A stretch of DNA of 64,000 nucleotides from Saccharopolyspora spinosa NRRL 18395 (GCF_000194155.1 NZ_GL877880.1:170641-234640); one strand, 5' to 3'. Counted from the first letter of the stretch, positions 41,934 to 51,367 are shown. Numbers and translations are program-made. The notes: a model not told the origin generated them from the letters alone.

Positions 41934-42617
41934 ATGCTCGAACGCCCAATTGCCCTGGTCACCGGCGCCTCAAGAGGCATCGGGGCCGCCGTCGCTCGCT
42001 CGCTTTCCGATACGCACGATCTGCTGTTGGGCGGGCGCGACGCCACCGCGCTACAAACCCTCGTCGACGAACTCCCCGGTGCCAAAGCGTGGCCCGTGGA
42101 ACTCACCGACCACAATGCCGTCGCCGCCGCGGTCGCCGACATCGATCGGCTCGACGTTGTGGTGCACAGCGCCGGTCTCGTCGAGCTGGCCCCCGTCGCC
42201 GAGGCCGCCAGCGACTCCTGGCGGCGCACCTTCGAGCTGAACCTCTTCGCCGTCACCGAGCTGACGCGGCTGCTGCTGCCCGCGCTGCGCGCCGCGAAGG
42301 GCCACGTCGTGCTCGTCAACTCCGGCGCCGGCCTGTCCGCGAAGCCGAACTGGGGTTCCTACGCCGCGAGCAAGTTCGCGCTGCGCGCCTTCGCCGACGT
42401 GCTCCGCGCCGAAGAAGCGACCAACGGCGTTCGAGTCACCTCGGTGTTCCCGGGTCGCACCGTCACCGACATGCAGCGCAGCGTCCGCGAGCAGGAAGGC
42501 CAGGCGTTCGACCCGGACCATTACCTGCGCCCCGAATCGGTGGCGGCGCCGATCGTGTCGGCGGTGCGCGCCAGCGCCGACGCACACCTCACCGAGATCG
42601 TCATCCGGCCGTCCTGA
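41934..42617 (+). CDS. Short-chain dehydrogenase/reductase
   Basis: 227 residues, classical SDR. The cofactor loop is LVTGASRGIGAAVARSL. DVVVHSAGLVEL (NNAG equivalent), LVNSGAGLSAKPNWGSYAAS and YAASKFALRAF supply the Ser-Tyr-Lys triad. VTSVFPGRTVTDM is the PG motif. An Arg/Asp pattern after strand 2 (LGGRD) suggests NADP(H). Substrate unknown. ATG 41934 is 12 bases before the cofactor strand, as in short SDRs. Confidence 0.88.
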   Translation: MLERPIALVTGASRGIGAAVARSLSDTHDLLLGGRDATALQTLVDELPGAKAWPVELTDHNAVAAAVADIDRLDVVVHSAGLVELAPVAEAASDSWRRTFELNLFAVTELTRLLLPALRAAKGHVVLVNSGAGLSAKPNWGSYAASKFALRAFADVLRAEEATNGVRVTSVFPGRTVTDMQRSVREQEGQAFDPDHYLRPESVAAPIVSAVRASADAHLTEIVIRPS

Positions 42618-42781
42618 CCTGGGGCCTGTCCGGGCATCGCGATTCGGGCAGGCAGTCCGGACGACCGGCGGCCGGTGCGGTCGGGTCCATCGCCGATTCA
42701 GCGCCGGTTGGCAGCGGTGGCGTGCCGGGCGATACGCACGCCGCCGCACGTCTCGGTGCGCTCCGTCAGGCCATCCGGCCG

Positions 42782-44113
42782 TCAGCCCCGGATGTGCTGC
42801 GACGCTGTGCGGGCTGCGGCCTGCACGTTGCCCCGGTCCACGCGCGTGGGCTCGCGGTCGTGCAGCACCGCTTCACCCGCGACCCAGACGTCCCGGACGC
42901 ACCGGGATCCGGCCGCCCACACCACGTTCGCCAGCACCTGATCGTCCGGCGCGTCCAGGCCCGTGGCGAACGCAGGGTCGTCGACGTCCAGGTGCACGAT
43001 GTCGGCCCAGCGCCCCGGCTCCAGGGTGCCGATGTCGTCCCGGTGCAGCGCCTCCGCGCCGCCCCGCGTCGCGGCGAGCAGCGCCGCACCCGCGCTCAGC
43101 GCCGTCGCATCGCCCGTCACGGTCCGCGCGAACAGCCCCGCCAACTGCACCTCCTCCCACAGATCCAGATCGTCATTGCTGGACGGCCCGTCGGTGCCCA
43201 GCCCCACCGGAATCCCCGCGGCGAGCAGGTCGACCAACCGCGCGGTCCCCGAGGCGAGCTTCGCGTTGGACCCCGGGCAGTGCGCCACGCCCACCCCGCG
43301 ACGCACGAACAGCTCGATGTCGTCGTCCGACAGGTGCACGCCGTGCGCGGCGAGCACACGGCCGTCGAGCACACCGAGCTTCTCCAACAACGCGGGCACC
43401 GAACCGAACTGCGCGCGCTGTTCGGTGTCCTCGGCGAGGGTCTCCGCCACATGCGTGTGGACCAGCGCGGCACGCTGCTGCGCGGACTCGCCGATCGCCT
43501 GCAACGCCTCCGGCGGCAGGGTGTACGCCGAGTGCGGCCCGTAGGCCAGCTCCACCCGATCACCGGGCCCGAACCGCAGGCCGTCGGCGTCGATCCACCG
43601 GTTGATCCCGTCGACCATGCCCTGCCAGCCGCCGAGCTTGTCCAGCGCCGGGGTGGAGATGACCGCCGAGGCGAACACCACCCTCGACCCGACCGCCAGC
43701 GTGGCGTCGACCACCGCCTCGCCCATGAAGTACATCTCGGCGCTCGTCGTGACCCCGGCCCGGAGCATCTCGACGCACCCGAGCTCCATCCCGGCACGGA
43801 CGTCTGCCGGCCGCAGCCGCGCCTCGGCCGGCCAGATCACCTCGTGCAGCCAACGCAGCAACGGCAGGTCTCCGCCCATCCCCCGCAGCAGCGTCATCGG
43901 GCTGTGCGCATGCGCGTTGATCAACCCAGGCAGCAGGATTCCGCTGCATTCCCGGACATTCGCGCCGTGCGGACGTTCCGGCGCCCCGGCGCGCGGCCCG
44001 CAGTACACGATGCGCCCCTTGCCGTCGACGTCCACCACGGCGTCCCGGATCACCGAACAACCGGGATCGCATGGCAGGACTACGGGCGCGTGCAGGCGTA
44101 GCGCGATCGACAT
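42782..44113 (-). CDS. Amidohydrolase (SAH/MTA deaminase-like, TRZ/ATZ family)
   Basis: 443 residues. Metal and active-site motifs in order: LLPGLINAHAHSPMTLLRGM (HxH), AYGPHSAYTLPPEAL, LVHTHVAETLAEDTEQ, VLAAHGVHLSDDDIELF, VAHCPGSNAKLASG and VGLGTDGPSSNDDLDLWEEV. This is the subgroup of S-adenosylhomocysteine/5-methylthioadenosine/8-oxoguanine deaminases and triazine hydrolases, acting on an aminopurine-like substrate. ATG 44113 (MSIALRLHAPVVLP) is preferred to an ATG nine bases upstream. Single gene, convergent with the SDR. Confidence 0.88.
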   Translation of the reverse strand: MSIALRLHAPVVLPCDPGCSVIRDAVVDVDGKGRIVYCGPRAGAPERPHGANVRECSGILLPGLINAHAHSPMTLLRGMGGDLPLLRWLHEVIWPAEARLRPADVRAGMELGCVEMLRAGVTTSAEMYFMGEAVVDATLAVGSRVVFASAVISTPALDKLGGWQGMVDGINRWIDADGLRFGPGDRVELAYGPHSAYTLPPEALQAIGESAQQRAALVHTHVAETLAEDTEQRAQFGSVPALLEKLGVLDGRVLAAHGVHLSDDDIELFVRRGVGVAHCPGSNAKLASGTARLVDLLAAGIPVGLGTDGPSSNDDLDLWEEVQLAGLFARTVTGDATALSAGAALLAATRGGAEALHRDDIGTLEPGRWADIVHLDVDDPAFATGLDAPDDQVLANVVWAAGSRCVRDVWVAGEAVLHDREPTRVDRGNVQAAARTASQHIRG

Positions 44114-44134
44114 GCCCCGCATTCTGCCCGACGC

Positions 44135-44242
44135 TTATCCGCCGCCACCTGTGCTTATGACGAGCAACATGATCACCCCCGCCAACCCCGCGATCCCGGC
44201 CAGCACTGCCACGAGAACGATGTCCTGCATCCGCTGTGTCAT
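44135..44242 (-). CDS. 35-residue single-helix membrane protein
   Basis: MTQRMQDIVLVAVLAGIAGL then AGVIMLLVISTGGGG: a short polar N-terminus, one hydrophobic helix of about 23 residues, and a Gly tail. GGAG lies 3-6 bases before ATG 44242. It ends 21 bases before the amidohydrolase start and would be co-transcribed. Size and pattern match small membrane proteins widespread in actinobacteria; no role is known. It is too small to be certain. Confidence 0.5.
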   Translation of the reverse strand: MTQRMQDIVLVAVLAGIAGLAGVIMLLVISTGGGG

Positions 44243-44541
44243 GACTCCAGCATCGCCGGGTCCGAGGCCCCGGACCTCGGCTGATCGGTCAGTCGACCTC
44301 GTTCGATCGGCCAGTCCCAACCAGCCTGTCGGCCGACCCCGAACGGGTAGGACAACGGTTGCCGACACCTTGGGCAACGCCTCGATCGGCAGCACGCCAA
44401 CAGCATCCGCCACGGACACCACGCTGCGCTCCACCGAACTCCTTGCGAAACAAGGGAGACCACGACTCGATGCGCATAGGGACTCTGTGGCGCGGACCGT
44501 CCCGCAGCGCTACTCCCGAACCACTGGTGCAGGGCGAGGAA

Positions 44542-45201
44542 TCACGCGTCGTCCATCAACCCGCTGCGCCACGCCCACGCCGCAGTCTCCACTCGGTTGC
44601 GGGCCTTGATCTTGCCCTGCGCGGCGGCGAGATGGGTCTTCACCGTGGACAGCGACATGTACAGCTCCTGGCCGATCTCGCCGTTGGTCAGACCGCGCGC
44701 GGTCGCCCGCACGACATCGAGTTCGCGCTCAGTCAGCTCCACGGTCGGCTTCGGCACAGCGCGGCGTTGCACCTGCGGCTGCGCGAAGTGCTTGAGCGGG
44801 CGCACCGTGATCTGCGGCGAGACCAGCGCGTCGCCGCGCTCCGCCGCCCGGATCGCCTCCAGCAGCAGCGTCGGACCGGCGTCCTTGAGCAGGAAGCCGC
44901 TCGCCCCGTTGCGCAACGCGCGGTCGACGTACTCGTCCAGGTCGAAGGTGGTCACGACGACCACCTTGATCGGGTCGGCGACGTCGGGACCGGCCAGCTG
45001 CTTGGTCGCCTCCAGCCCGTCGATCCCGGGCATCCGGATGTCCATCAGGCACACGTCCGGCCGCTTCTCCCGCGCGACCCGGACCGCATCCAACCCGGTC
45101 GCCACGTCGGCCACCACTTCGATGTCGTCCTGGGACTCCAGGATCATCCGGAAACCGGCGCGCACCAGCTCCTGGTCGTCGGCGATCAACACCCGGATCA
45201 T
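44542..45201 (-). CDS. Two-component response regulator, NarL/LuxR type
   Basis: 219 residues. Receiver domain: IRVLIADDQELVRAGFRMIL (acidic pocket), phospho-acceptor in PDVCLMDIRMPGIDGLEA (Asp about 54), VVVVTTFDLDEYVDRALRNG and SGFLLKDAG (Lys). C-terminal HTH: ELTERELDVVRATARGLTNG and EIGQELYMSLSTVKTHLAA. Its ATG overlaps the stop of the kinase gene (ATGA), so the pair is translationally coupled. The likely target is the divergent ABC exporter operon next to the kinase. Confidence 0.93.
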   Translation of the reverse strand: MIRVLIADDQELVRAGFRMILESQDDIEVVADVATGLDAVRVAREKRPDVCLMDIRMPGIDGLEATKQLAGPDVADPIKVVVVTTFDLDEYVDRALRNGASGFLLKDAGPTLLLEAIRAAERGDALVSPQITVRPLKHFAQPQVQRRAVPKPTVELTERELDVVRATARGLTNGEIGQELYMSLSTVKTHLAAAQGKIKARNRVETAAWAWRSGLMDDA

Positions 45202-47000
45202 CGTCGTCCCACTTCCCCGTTCTGCTCCGCCAACGGCAGCACTGCCTCGACGCACCAACCAACGTGCTCTCCCGGACCGGCCTGGAACCGGCCGCCCAGC
45301 AGCTCGATCCGCTCCCGCATCCCCACCAGACCGTATCCGCCCGACCCGCCGACCGGTTTGTGACGCACCGCCGTGCCGTCGTCGGTGATCCGCGCGTACA
45401 CGTTTATCGGGTCGGCGCGGACGTCGATCTGCACGTAACTCGCGTTGAGCGCGTGCTTCTCGGCGTTGGTCAGGGATTCCTGCACCACGCGGAGTGTGGA
45501 TCGGGCGACCTCCGGCGGGATCTCCCGACCGAGGTCCACTCGGAGGTCCACAGTGGTCGCTGCGTGGTAGCCGACCGGGACGCGTCGAGTGGCTTCCACG
45601 AGAGCTTCCAGATCCGCTTCGAGGTCGGTCGTGGCCTGCTCGGTTGCCGCCGAAGCGCCAGCCGGCTCCGCACCTCGCATGCTCGCGACCAGCCGCCGCA
45701 TCGCGGTCAGCGCTTCGGTGCCGCTGTCGGCGATGCGCGCCAACGCGTCAGTCGCCGCCTTCGGGTTCTTCTCCGCGACCATCTGGGCGGCCTGGGCCTG
45801 CACCACGATGCCGGTGACGTGGTGCGCCACCACGTCGTGCAGCTCCCGCGCCAGCGCCATCCGCTCGGCCTGCTGCGCATCCGACACCGCGCTGTGCACG
45901 GTCTTCGCGCGTTCCGAGTCCCGGGCGCGGAAGTACATCCCGGTACCGACGGAGATGACCAGCAACAAGCCACCCGTGAACACCGGTTGCAGGAAGCCGT
46001 CCCAGTCGTCGAGCGACGACGAGTCGACCGGCATCACGAACAGGGCGAACAGCGCCGAACCAACCAGCGCGGCACCCGCCCACACCGCGCGCTGCGGCTC
46101 CGCGTGCCGCGTCGCGTAGGTCACCAGCAGCATCCCCGCCCCGGTGGAGGCCAAGGGCACCCCGCCAATCATGCTCACCGAGGCTTCCAGTCCCCAGAAG
46201 CGCATCACCAGCGCGGTCAGCACCAGCGCCGTCGACCCAAGCACCGCCGCCTCGAACGGCCGGATCGGCCCGAAGACGGCCAGCACCGACAGCACGACAC
46301 CGCACAGCAGCAAGATCAGGCCGGCCAGCAGCGAGTTGTCCCCCTTCTTCGTGAACTCCAGGAAGACCAGCACACTCAGCACCGCGATCACCGGCCACTG
46401 CCGGCGCACCAGCGCGCGCAACGGGGTGTCCCGGACCTCTTCCTGCGCGGGCTGCCAGCTGCGCAGGTACATTCCGGTGCCCACGGTGAGCATCAGCTGA
46501 AGGAAGCCGAAGCTGAGCGTCTGGCCGATCTCGTTCGACGGGAAGACGACCGACGAGCCGGTGCGCACCAGCACCGATGCGACGCAGGCCACCACGAGCA
46601 CGGCGGTGACCGGAACGGCCTTGCGCAGCGGGTGGTAGCGGAACAGGTAGAGCACCAGCAGCAGACCCGCCAGGTTCTCGGTCGGGGTGATATTCGCCAG
46701 CCCCAGCGAGAGGAAGTACGCGCCGGTCAACCGGCCGACCATCGTTGTGCCGCACAGCACGACGGCGGCCGCGAGTCCACACCGGAGCGGAGCACGTCGG
46801 CCCGCGATCGCCAGCAGCGCCATCGCGGTGACGCCCGGGATCAGCGCAGCGCTCCGGTTGGAGAGCAGCCCGAGCGTGTCGCCGCACCAGAGCAACCCGA
46901 GCAGCCCGGCGAAGATCCACTGCTCGCGCAGAAACTCGCCGAGCCGACGCCACCACGGGGCGACCGGCTCGGCTGCGGGGCTTGTCGCGAAACTGCTCAC
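45198..47000 (-). CDS. Sensor histidine kinase (HisKA_3, NarX/DesK type)
   Basis: 600 residues. About eleven hydrophobic segments occupy residues 25-385, with no clear extracellular domain, so it probably senses the membrane or its partner transporter. Dimerisation and phospho-acceptor: ALARELHDVVAHHVTGIVVQ (His about 408). ATPase: LRVVQESLTNAEKHA (N box), ARITDDGTAV and GGSGGYGLVGMRERIELLGG (G boxes). It phosphorylates the response regulator whose ATG overlaps this stop. Confidence 0.92.
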   Translation of the reverse strand: MSSFATSPAAEPVAPWWRRLGEFLREQWIFAGLLGLLWCGDTLGLLSNRSAALIPGVTAMALLAIAGRRAPLRCGLAAAVVLCGTTMVGRLTGAYFLSLGLANITPTENLAGLLLVLYLFRYHPLRKAVPVTAVLVVACVASVLVRTGSSVVFPSNEIGQTLSFGFLQLMLTVGTGMYLRSWQPAQEEVRDTPLRALVRRQWPVIAVLSVLVFLEFTKKGDNSLLAGLILLLCGVVLSVLAVFGPIRPFEAAVLGSTALVLTALVMRFWGLEASVSMIGGVPLASTGAGMLLVTYATRHAEPQRAVWAGAALVGSALFALFVMPVDSSSLDDWDGFLQPVFTGGLLLVISVGTGMYFRARDSERAKTVHSAVSDAQQAERMALARELHDVVAHHVTGIVVQAQAAQMVAEKNPKAATDALARIADSGTEALTAMRRLVASMRGAEPAGASAATEQATTDLEADLEALVEATRRVPVGYHAATTVDLRVDLGREIPPEVARSTLRVVQESLTNAEKHALNASYVQIDVRADPINVYARITDDGTAVRHKPVGGSGGYGLVGMRERIELLGGRFQAGPGEHVGWCVEAVLPLAEQNGEVGRR

Positions 47001-47025
47001 GGTCCGACCGTAGCCGGTGCTCCGA

Positions 47026-47053
47026 TTCGAACACCTTGGCCGAATGGTTCGAA
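47026..47053. promoter_or_regulatory. Palindrome in the kinase/ABC divergent region
   Basis: TTCGAAC (47026-47032) and its inverse GTTCGAA (47047-47053), 14 bases apart, between divergent operons. It is a candidate response-regulator site. Confidence 0.4.
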
Positions 47054-47278
47054 AGCCCTGTCCGATCGGCCGACCTTCGCCCGTCGATCAACGGCCCCGC
47101 GGCCGATCCGAAATCCGCCGCCGCACGCCAATCTCGAATCGAGCGAGCCCCGCACCAGGCGGGGCACCGAGATCTTGACCGCAGCAGCCCGAACGCGAGC
47201 AACCGCGGGCACGGCGAGCACGGGCCCGCACCGGCGACGAACGGCGTTAGCGGCGCGAAACGAGCAGGAGGAAGGAAG

Positions 47279-47986
47279 ATGTCGGCTTCAACCGTCGATC
47301 GGCGGCCCGGGGGACCGTTCCTGGTGGGGCGCGGGTTGCTCAAGAACTACGGCCCGTACCAGGCGCTGGCCGGGGTGGACCTGGCGATCCACACCGGCGA
47401 GGTGATGGCGATCGTCGGTCCGTCGGGCTCCGGCAAGACGACGCTGCTGCACGTGCTGGCCGGGATCCTGCGCCCGGACGGTGGCGAGGTGCTGCTGGAC
47501 GGGCACCGCATAGACCAGCTCGGGGAGGCCAAGCGCAGCGCGCTGCGGCGGCACGAGTTCGGCTTCGTCTTCCAGCAGGGCATGCTGGTCGGCGAGTTGA
47601 CGGCGGAGGAGAACACGGCGCTGCCGCTGCTGCTGGCCGGGGCGAACCGCAAGCAGGCGCTGGCGGGCGCGCGGGACTGGTTGGCCCGGCTCGGCCTGGG
47701 CGGGCTGGAGAAGCGCCTGCCCGGCGAGCTCTCCGGCGGCCAAGCGCAGCGGGTTGCGATCGCGCGGGCCCTCGCACACAGCCCGAAGGTGATCTTCGCC
47801 GACGAGCCGACCGGCGCGCTGGACACCCGCACCGGGGAGGAGACCACGCAGGCGTTGTTCGCCGCCGCAGCAGCCACCCAAGCGGCGGTGGTCATCGTGA
47901 CGCACGACCGGGAGCTGGCCGCCAAGGCCGGGCGGATCGTGGAGATCCGCGACGGGCTGATCACCGGCGGGGTGATGGTCGGATGA
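47279..47986 (+). CDS. ABC transporter ATP-binding protein (LolD/MacB type)
   Basis: 235 residues. Walker A is AIVGPSGSGKTTLLHVLAGI, the Q loop is GFVFQQGMLVGELTAEEN, the signature ELSGGQAQRVAIARALA, Walker B VIFADEPTGALDTRTGEE, and the switch His is in VVIVTHDRELAAKA. The short length and EFGFVFQ/ADEPTGALD pattern mark the MacB/LolD/BceA subfamily that pairs with FtsX-like permeases. GGAGGAAGG precedes ATG 47279. Its last codons overlap the permease ATG. Confidence 0.93.
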   Translation: MSASTVDRRPGGPFLVGRGLLKNYGPYQALAGVDLAIHTGEVMAIVGPSGSGKTTLLHVLAGILRPDGGEVLLDGHRIDQLGEAKRSALRRHEFGFVFQQGMLVGELTAEENTALPLLLAGANRKQALAGARDWLARLGLGGLEKRLPGELSGGQAQRVAIARALAHSPKVIFADEPTGALDTRTGEETTQALFAAAAATQAAVVIVTHDRELAAKAGRIVEIRDGLITGGVMVG

Positions 47987-50208
47987 ATCCCGTGCAGCTG
48001 GCGCTGCGGGTGTTGCGGGTGGACTCCCGCAGTCGCCTGTCGGCGGTGCTCACCGCGGCCGGGGTCGCGGTCGCCACCGCGCTGATCCTGTTCCTGGCGA
48101 CCCTGCCGAACGCGACGGATGCCCGGATGGAACGGGCGTCGTGGCAACGCGGCGCCGTGGATCCCTCCGGCGCGATCTCGGTGGCGAGCCAGGATTTCTT
48201 CCAGAACGAGCGGATCATCCGGCTCGACGTCTCGGGCGATCGGGCTCCGGTGGGCAGCGCGCCGCACTTCCCCAGGCCGGGCGAGGTGCTGCTGTCGCCG
48301 CGGCTGGCCGAGCTGACCGAGAAGTATCCGCGTGAAGAGCTCGCCAACCGGTTCGCCGGCCAGGTGGTCGGCGTGCTGGACGAGACGTCGCTGAAGTTCC
48401 CGGAGCAGCTCGTCGCGCTGGTCGGGCACCCGCCGGGCACGTTGGACGCAGCGAAGGCTGAAGAATCGGGCTGGGTCGCGGCCGGCACCGACGACCTGCT
48501 GAAGTTCTTGGCCGGGGTGGGGATCGTGCTGCTGGCCATTCCCAGCCTCGTGCTCGTCGCGTCGGCCGCCAGGCTGACCGCCGCACGTCGGGAACGCCGG
48601 CTCGCGGCGCTGCGGTTGGCCGGCGCAACGCCGGGGCAGGTGGTCGGCACGGTCACCGCGGAGACCACGGTCGCCGCGGTGGCGGGCACCGTCGTCGGGC
48701 TCGTGCTTAGCTGGCCGCTGCGGTACCTGGGGGCGCAGATCCCGTGGGGTGGCGGCACCTGGTTACCCGGCGACTTCACGCCGTCGTTGCCGACGCTCGT
48801 CGCGGTGGCGGTCGTGATCCCGCTGCTGGTGGTGCTGGCGGCGGTGCTGGGCCTGCGCCGAGTGGTGCGGGCGCCCGTCGGCGCGGCGATGAGCCAGTCG
48901 AGAAAGGCGCCCAAGGCGTGGCGGCTGCTTGCACTGCCCGCGGCAGCGGGGTTCTTCGCGTTCGGGCTCTACACGGCCGATGAAACCGGCGGCTTGACGT
49001 TCCTGCTCGCGGCGCTCGCGGCGGTGCTGGTGTCCGCCTCGGTGGTCGGGCCGTGGTTCACCGGGGCGCTCGGCAAGTTGTTCGCCACCGTCTGGCGACG
49101 CCCGGCGATGCTGCTCGCGGGTCGGCGGTTACGCAGCGATCCGAAGGCCGCCTACCGGTCCGTGTCCGGCATCGTCCTCGCGGTTTTCGTCGGGTCGATG
49201 GCGCTGACCCTGCTGCCCAGCTTCGAGACCTTCGCGGGCGGCGGCCGGTCCTTCAAGGACTCCGTGCTGTACCTCGACGTACCGGCCGCGCAGGCAGCTG
49301 ACCAGCAGAATCGCATCGTCGACGAGTTGGACCGCAGCGGCGCGAAGGCCACCGTCGTCCGAGCGGAACCGGTCGCGCTCGACACCTCCGAAGGCGCCAC
49401 GTACGCCGGTCTGGTCATCAGCTGCCCGGATGCCGCGGCGGTGACCCGGATGGCGGTTGGCTGGTGCGCGGGGCCACCGGCCATCCGCGTCGACCCGGGC
49501 ACGCAGCTGCCCCCTTCGGGTCTGCGGGTCTCGCCCATCCCGGAGTCGGGTACCGCGGAGGTGCCACCGGAGTTCGGACTGCCCGCGAACGTCGTGACGC
49601 GCCCGCTCGGCGGCCAGGACCCCGAGCTGAGCGATTCGGTGCTGATCGATCCCGCGCTGGTGCCCGGCGAGATCGGCAACACCGGGGAATCGACGCTGGC
49701 CGTGAACCCAGCGACCGACGCCGACCGGGAGAAGGTTCGGACCGCGCTAGGCATGGCGCTTCCCGGCGCCAGCTTCAACAGCCACGAGCTGCGGCTGGAG
49801 GGGCAGCAGACGATGCTCAGCGATCTCAAGCGGGTGACCGCCATCGGGCTCTCGCTCACGGCCCTGCTCGCAGGCAGCAGCGCCGCGATCACCGCCGCGT
49901 CGTCGGTGGTCGACCGCCGACGCACCTTCGGCGCGTTGATCGCGGCGGGGACCCCGGTGCGCATGTTGGGCCGTGCGCTGCGGACCGAGGCGGCGCTGCC
50001 CGCACTGGTCGCGACGCTGGGCGCCGGCGCGGGTGGCATCGCGGTCGGCATGTCGATGCTGACCTTGTTCGGCTCGGACACGCCGGTGGTGATCAGTGGC
50101 TGGCTCTTCACCCCCGTCGCGATCGGGGTGGCCGTCGCGGTGCTCGCCGCCTCCACCAGCGGCCCGATGCTGCGCCGGATCAGCACCGAACCCATCACCG
50201 ACGAGTAG
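47983..50208 (+). CDS. FtsX-like ABC transporter permease
   Basis: 741 residues. N-terminal helix (LSAVLTAAGVAVATALILFL), an extracytoplasmic domain, then a first FtsX core (about 180-300, LLAIPSLVLVASAARLTAAR with RERRLAALRLAGATPGQVVG). A middle membrane block (about 315-420), a second external domain (about 425-610) and a C-terminal FtsX core (about 620-735, IAAGTPVRMLGRALRTEAAL) follow. This double-FtsX layout is typical of actinobacterial exporters of peptides or lipids. Its ATGA overlap with the ATPase shows coupling. With the adjacent two-component system it resembles Bce-like antibiotic-peptide modules. Confidence 0.9.
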   Translation: MNPVQLALRVLRVDSRSRLSAVLTAAGVAVATALILFLATLPNATDARMERASWQRGAVDPSGAISVASQDFFQNERIIRLDVSGDRAPVGSAPHFPRPGEVLLSPRLAELTEKYPREELANRFAGQVVGVLDETSLKFPEQLVALVGHPPGTLDAAKAEESGWVAAGTDDLLKFLAGVGIVLLAIPSLVLVASAARLTAARRERRLAALRLAGATPGQVVGTVTAETTVAAVAGTVVGLVLSWPLRYLGAQIPWGGGTWLPGDFTPSLPTLVAVAVVIPLLVVLAAVLGLRRVVRAPVGAAMSQSRKAPKAWRLLALPAAAGFFAFGLYTADETGGLTFLLAALAAVLVSASVVGPWFTGALGKLFATVWRRPAMLLAGRRLRSDPKAAYRSVSGIVLAVFVGSMALTLLPSFETFAGGGRSFKDSVLYLDVPAAQAADQQNRIVDELDRSGAKATVVRAEPVALDTSEGATYAGLVISCPDAAAVTRMAVGWCAGPPAIRVDPGTQLPPSGLRVSPIPESGTAEVPPEFGLPANVVTRPLGGQDPELSDSVLIDPALVPGEIGNTGESTLAVNPATDADREKVRTALGMALPGASFNSHELRLEGQQTMLSDLKRVTAIGLSLTALLAGSSAAITAASSVVDRRRTFGALIAAGTPVRMLGRALRTEAALPALVATLGAGAGGIAVGMSMLTLFGSDTPVVISGWLFTPVAIGVAVAVLAASTSGPMLRRISTEPITDE

Positions 50209-50368
50209 TGGGCGAGTAGCCCCGCCAGTCGCAAGTGACCATCCGGCCAGTTCCGCAGCGCGCGGGACTGGCCGGTCGGCCATCCCGGGCCGACCACATG
50301 ACCGATCCGAAACACCCGGCCGGAAGTGATGATCGAGGTGTCAGAAGGAAGATCCTGGGAGGTCAGAA

Positions 50369-50653
50369 ATGTTCGTCACCCTCGTTTCCGCCATCGGCGC
50401 GATCATCGCTCTCGCGCTGCTGGTGCTCATGTCGCTCAGCTCGGTTCTCCCCGAAGTCGTGGACCGCTTCGCGACAGCCCGTCGTTCGACGAGCGACCGT
50501 GCGCAGCAGTCGCAGGTCAGTCCTCGGACGAGCCCGTACCCAAGCAGCGGCGGTTCATCCGCGACAGCACGTCGTACCGGAGTTGCGGCGGTTCGGGGGA
50601 CTGGGAGCCGGGCGGTTTTCCAGGCCGGATCCGCTGGGCCGCTTCCTTGGTGA
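50369..50653 (+). CDS. Small membrane protein, C-terminus probably scrambled
   Basis: 94 residues. MFVTLVSAIGAIIALALLVL with MSLSSVLPEVVDRFATARRS is one membrane helix followed by a basic amphipathic stretch. GGGAGG precedes the ATG at 7-8 bases, the best evidence that it is expressed. After about residue 48 (QQSQ) the frame runs antisense through a decayed gene and has low-quality composition, so the natural protein was probably shorter. Function unknown. Confidence 0.45.
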   Translation: MFVTLVSAIGAIIALALLVLMSLSSVLPEVVDRFATARRSTSDRAQQSQVSPRTSPYPSSGGSSATARRTGVAAVRGTGSRAVFQAGSAGPLPW

Positions 50654-50890
50654 CGGTGAAGGCAGGTAGTCGAAGCGGCTGCGCTGGCTCGGTGGCTCCC
50701 ACCCCCGGGCGCTGGAGCGCGGCGGTGAATCGCTGGTACCGGGGTTTGCCGAGCACGCCACCGCCGGAGGGCGCATACCCCGCGTACCGGACGACCTGTT
50801 CGTTCCAGATGCGCAGGCAAGCGATCCGGTGCGTCCGGGGCGGGCGAAACTCGACGTCCGATCGCCGCCAGCAACCGGCCGGCCCCTCGA
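50545..50890 (-). pseudogene. Nitric oxide synthase oxygenase-like fragment
   Basis: The minus strand reads DVEFRPPRTHRIACLRIWNE and QVVRYAGYAPSGGGVLGKPR, then YQRFTAALQRPG. Bacterial NOS oxygenases have a similar order, (V)FPPR..GPRIWN.QLIRYAGY..DGSV.GDP...FT....LGW, in the haem/pterin region. After a frame change it gives GWEPPSQRSRFDYLP, matching GW.PP...FDVLP. Both the N-terminal haem-ligand half and the rest of the C-terminus are missing. The assignment is from motif order only. Confidence 0.35.
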
Positions 50891-50903
50891 CAAAGCTGAT
50901 GCC

Positions 50904-51367
50904 GTGACTGCAACGAACGCGACCAAGTCCGTGTTGGAAGGCATGTACGCGGCGGAGGCCGGGTACGTGGCGGCGGGCGGCCCCGGCGAAGCGAGTTTCG
51001 CACCGCTCGCCGAGTTCTTCTCTCCCGACGTCGTCCTGCACCAAGCCGAGGCGATGCCCTACGGCGGCACCTGGCACGGCCACCAGGCATGGAACGGTTC
51101 TTCCTCGCGATGAGCCGGACCTGGGAATCCTGCGAAATGCTGGAGCAAGACTTCCTCGCGTCGGACGACGCCACGGGCACGATCGTGGTACTCACGCACG
51201 TCCGGGTCCGAGCCCGCGCAACCGGACGAGAACTCGAATTCCCCATCGTGCAGACGATCGCGATCCGCAACGAGCTGATCACCGAGATCCACCCGTTCTA
51301 CTGGGACACCGCGGCGATCGCCGACATCTGCGCGAACCCAGCGCCAACGCAACACCAATCGCACTGA
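50904..51367 (+). pseudogene. SnoaL-like/NTF2-fold protein, one-base frameshift
   Basis: GTG 50904: VTATNATKSVLEGMYAAEAG, LAEFFSPDVVLHQAEAMPYG and GTWHGHQ. One base is then missing at about 51085 (CAG-GC-ATG where GGC-ATG is expected), and the other frame continues MERFFLAMSRTWESCEMLEQ, TGTIVVLTHVRVRARATGRE and LEFPIVQTIAIRNELITEIH, ending HQSH. The whole cone-shaped NTF2 fold is covered if the base is restored. It may be a recent mutation or a sequence error. Confidence 0.65.

Noticed and set aside
44359..45388. Plus-strand frames opposite the response regulator
   Set aside because: Antisense shadow of a clear NarL-type gene.
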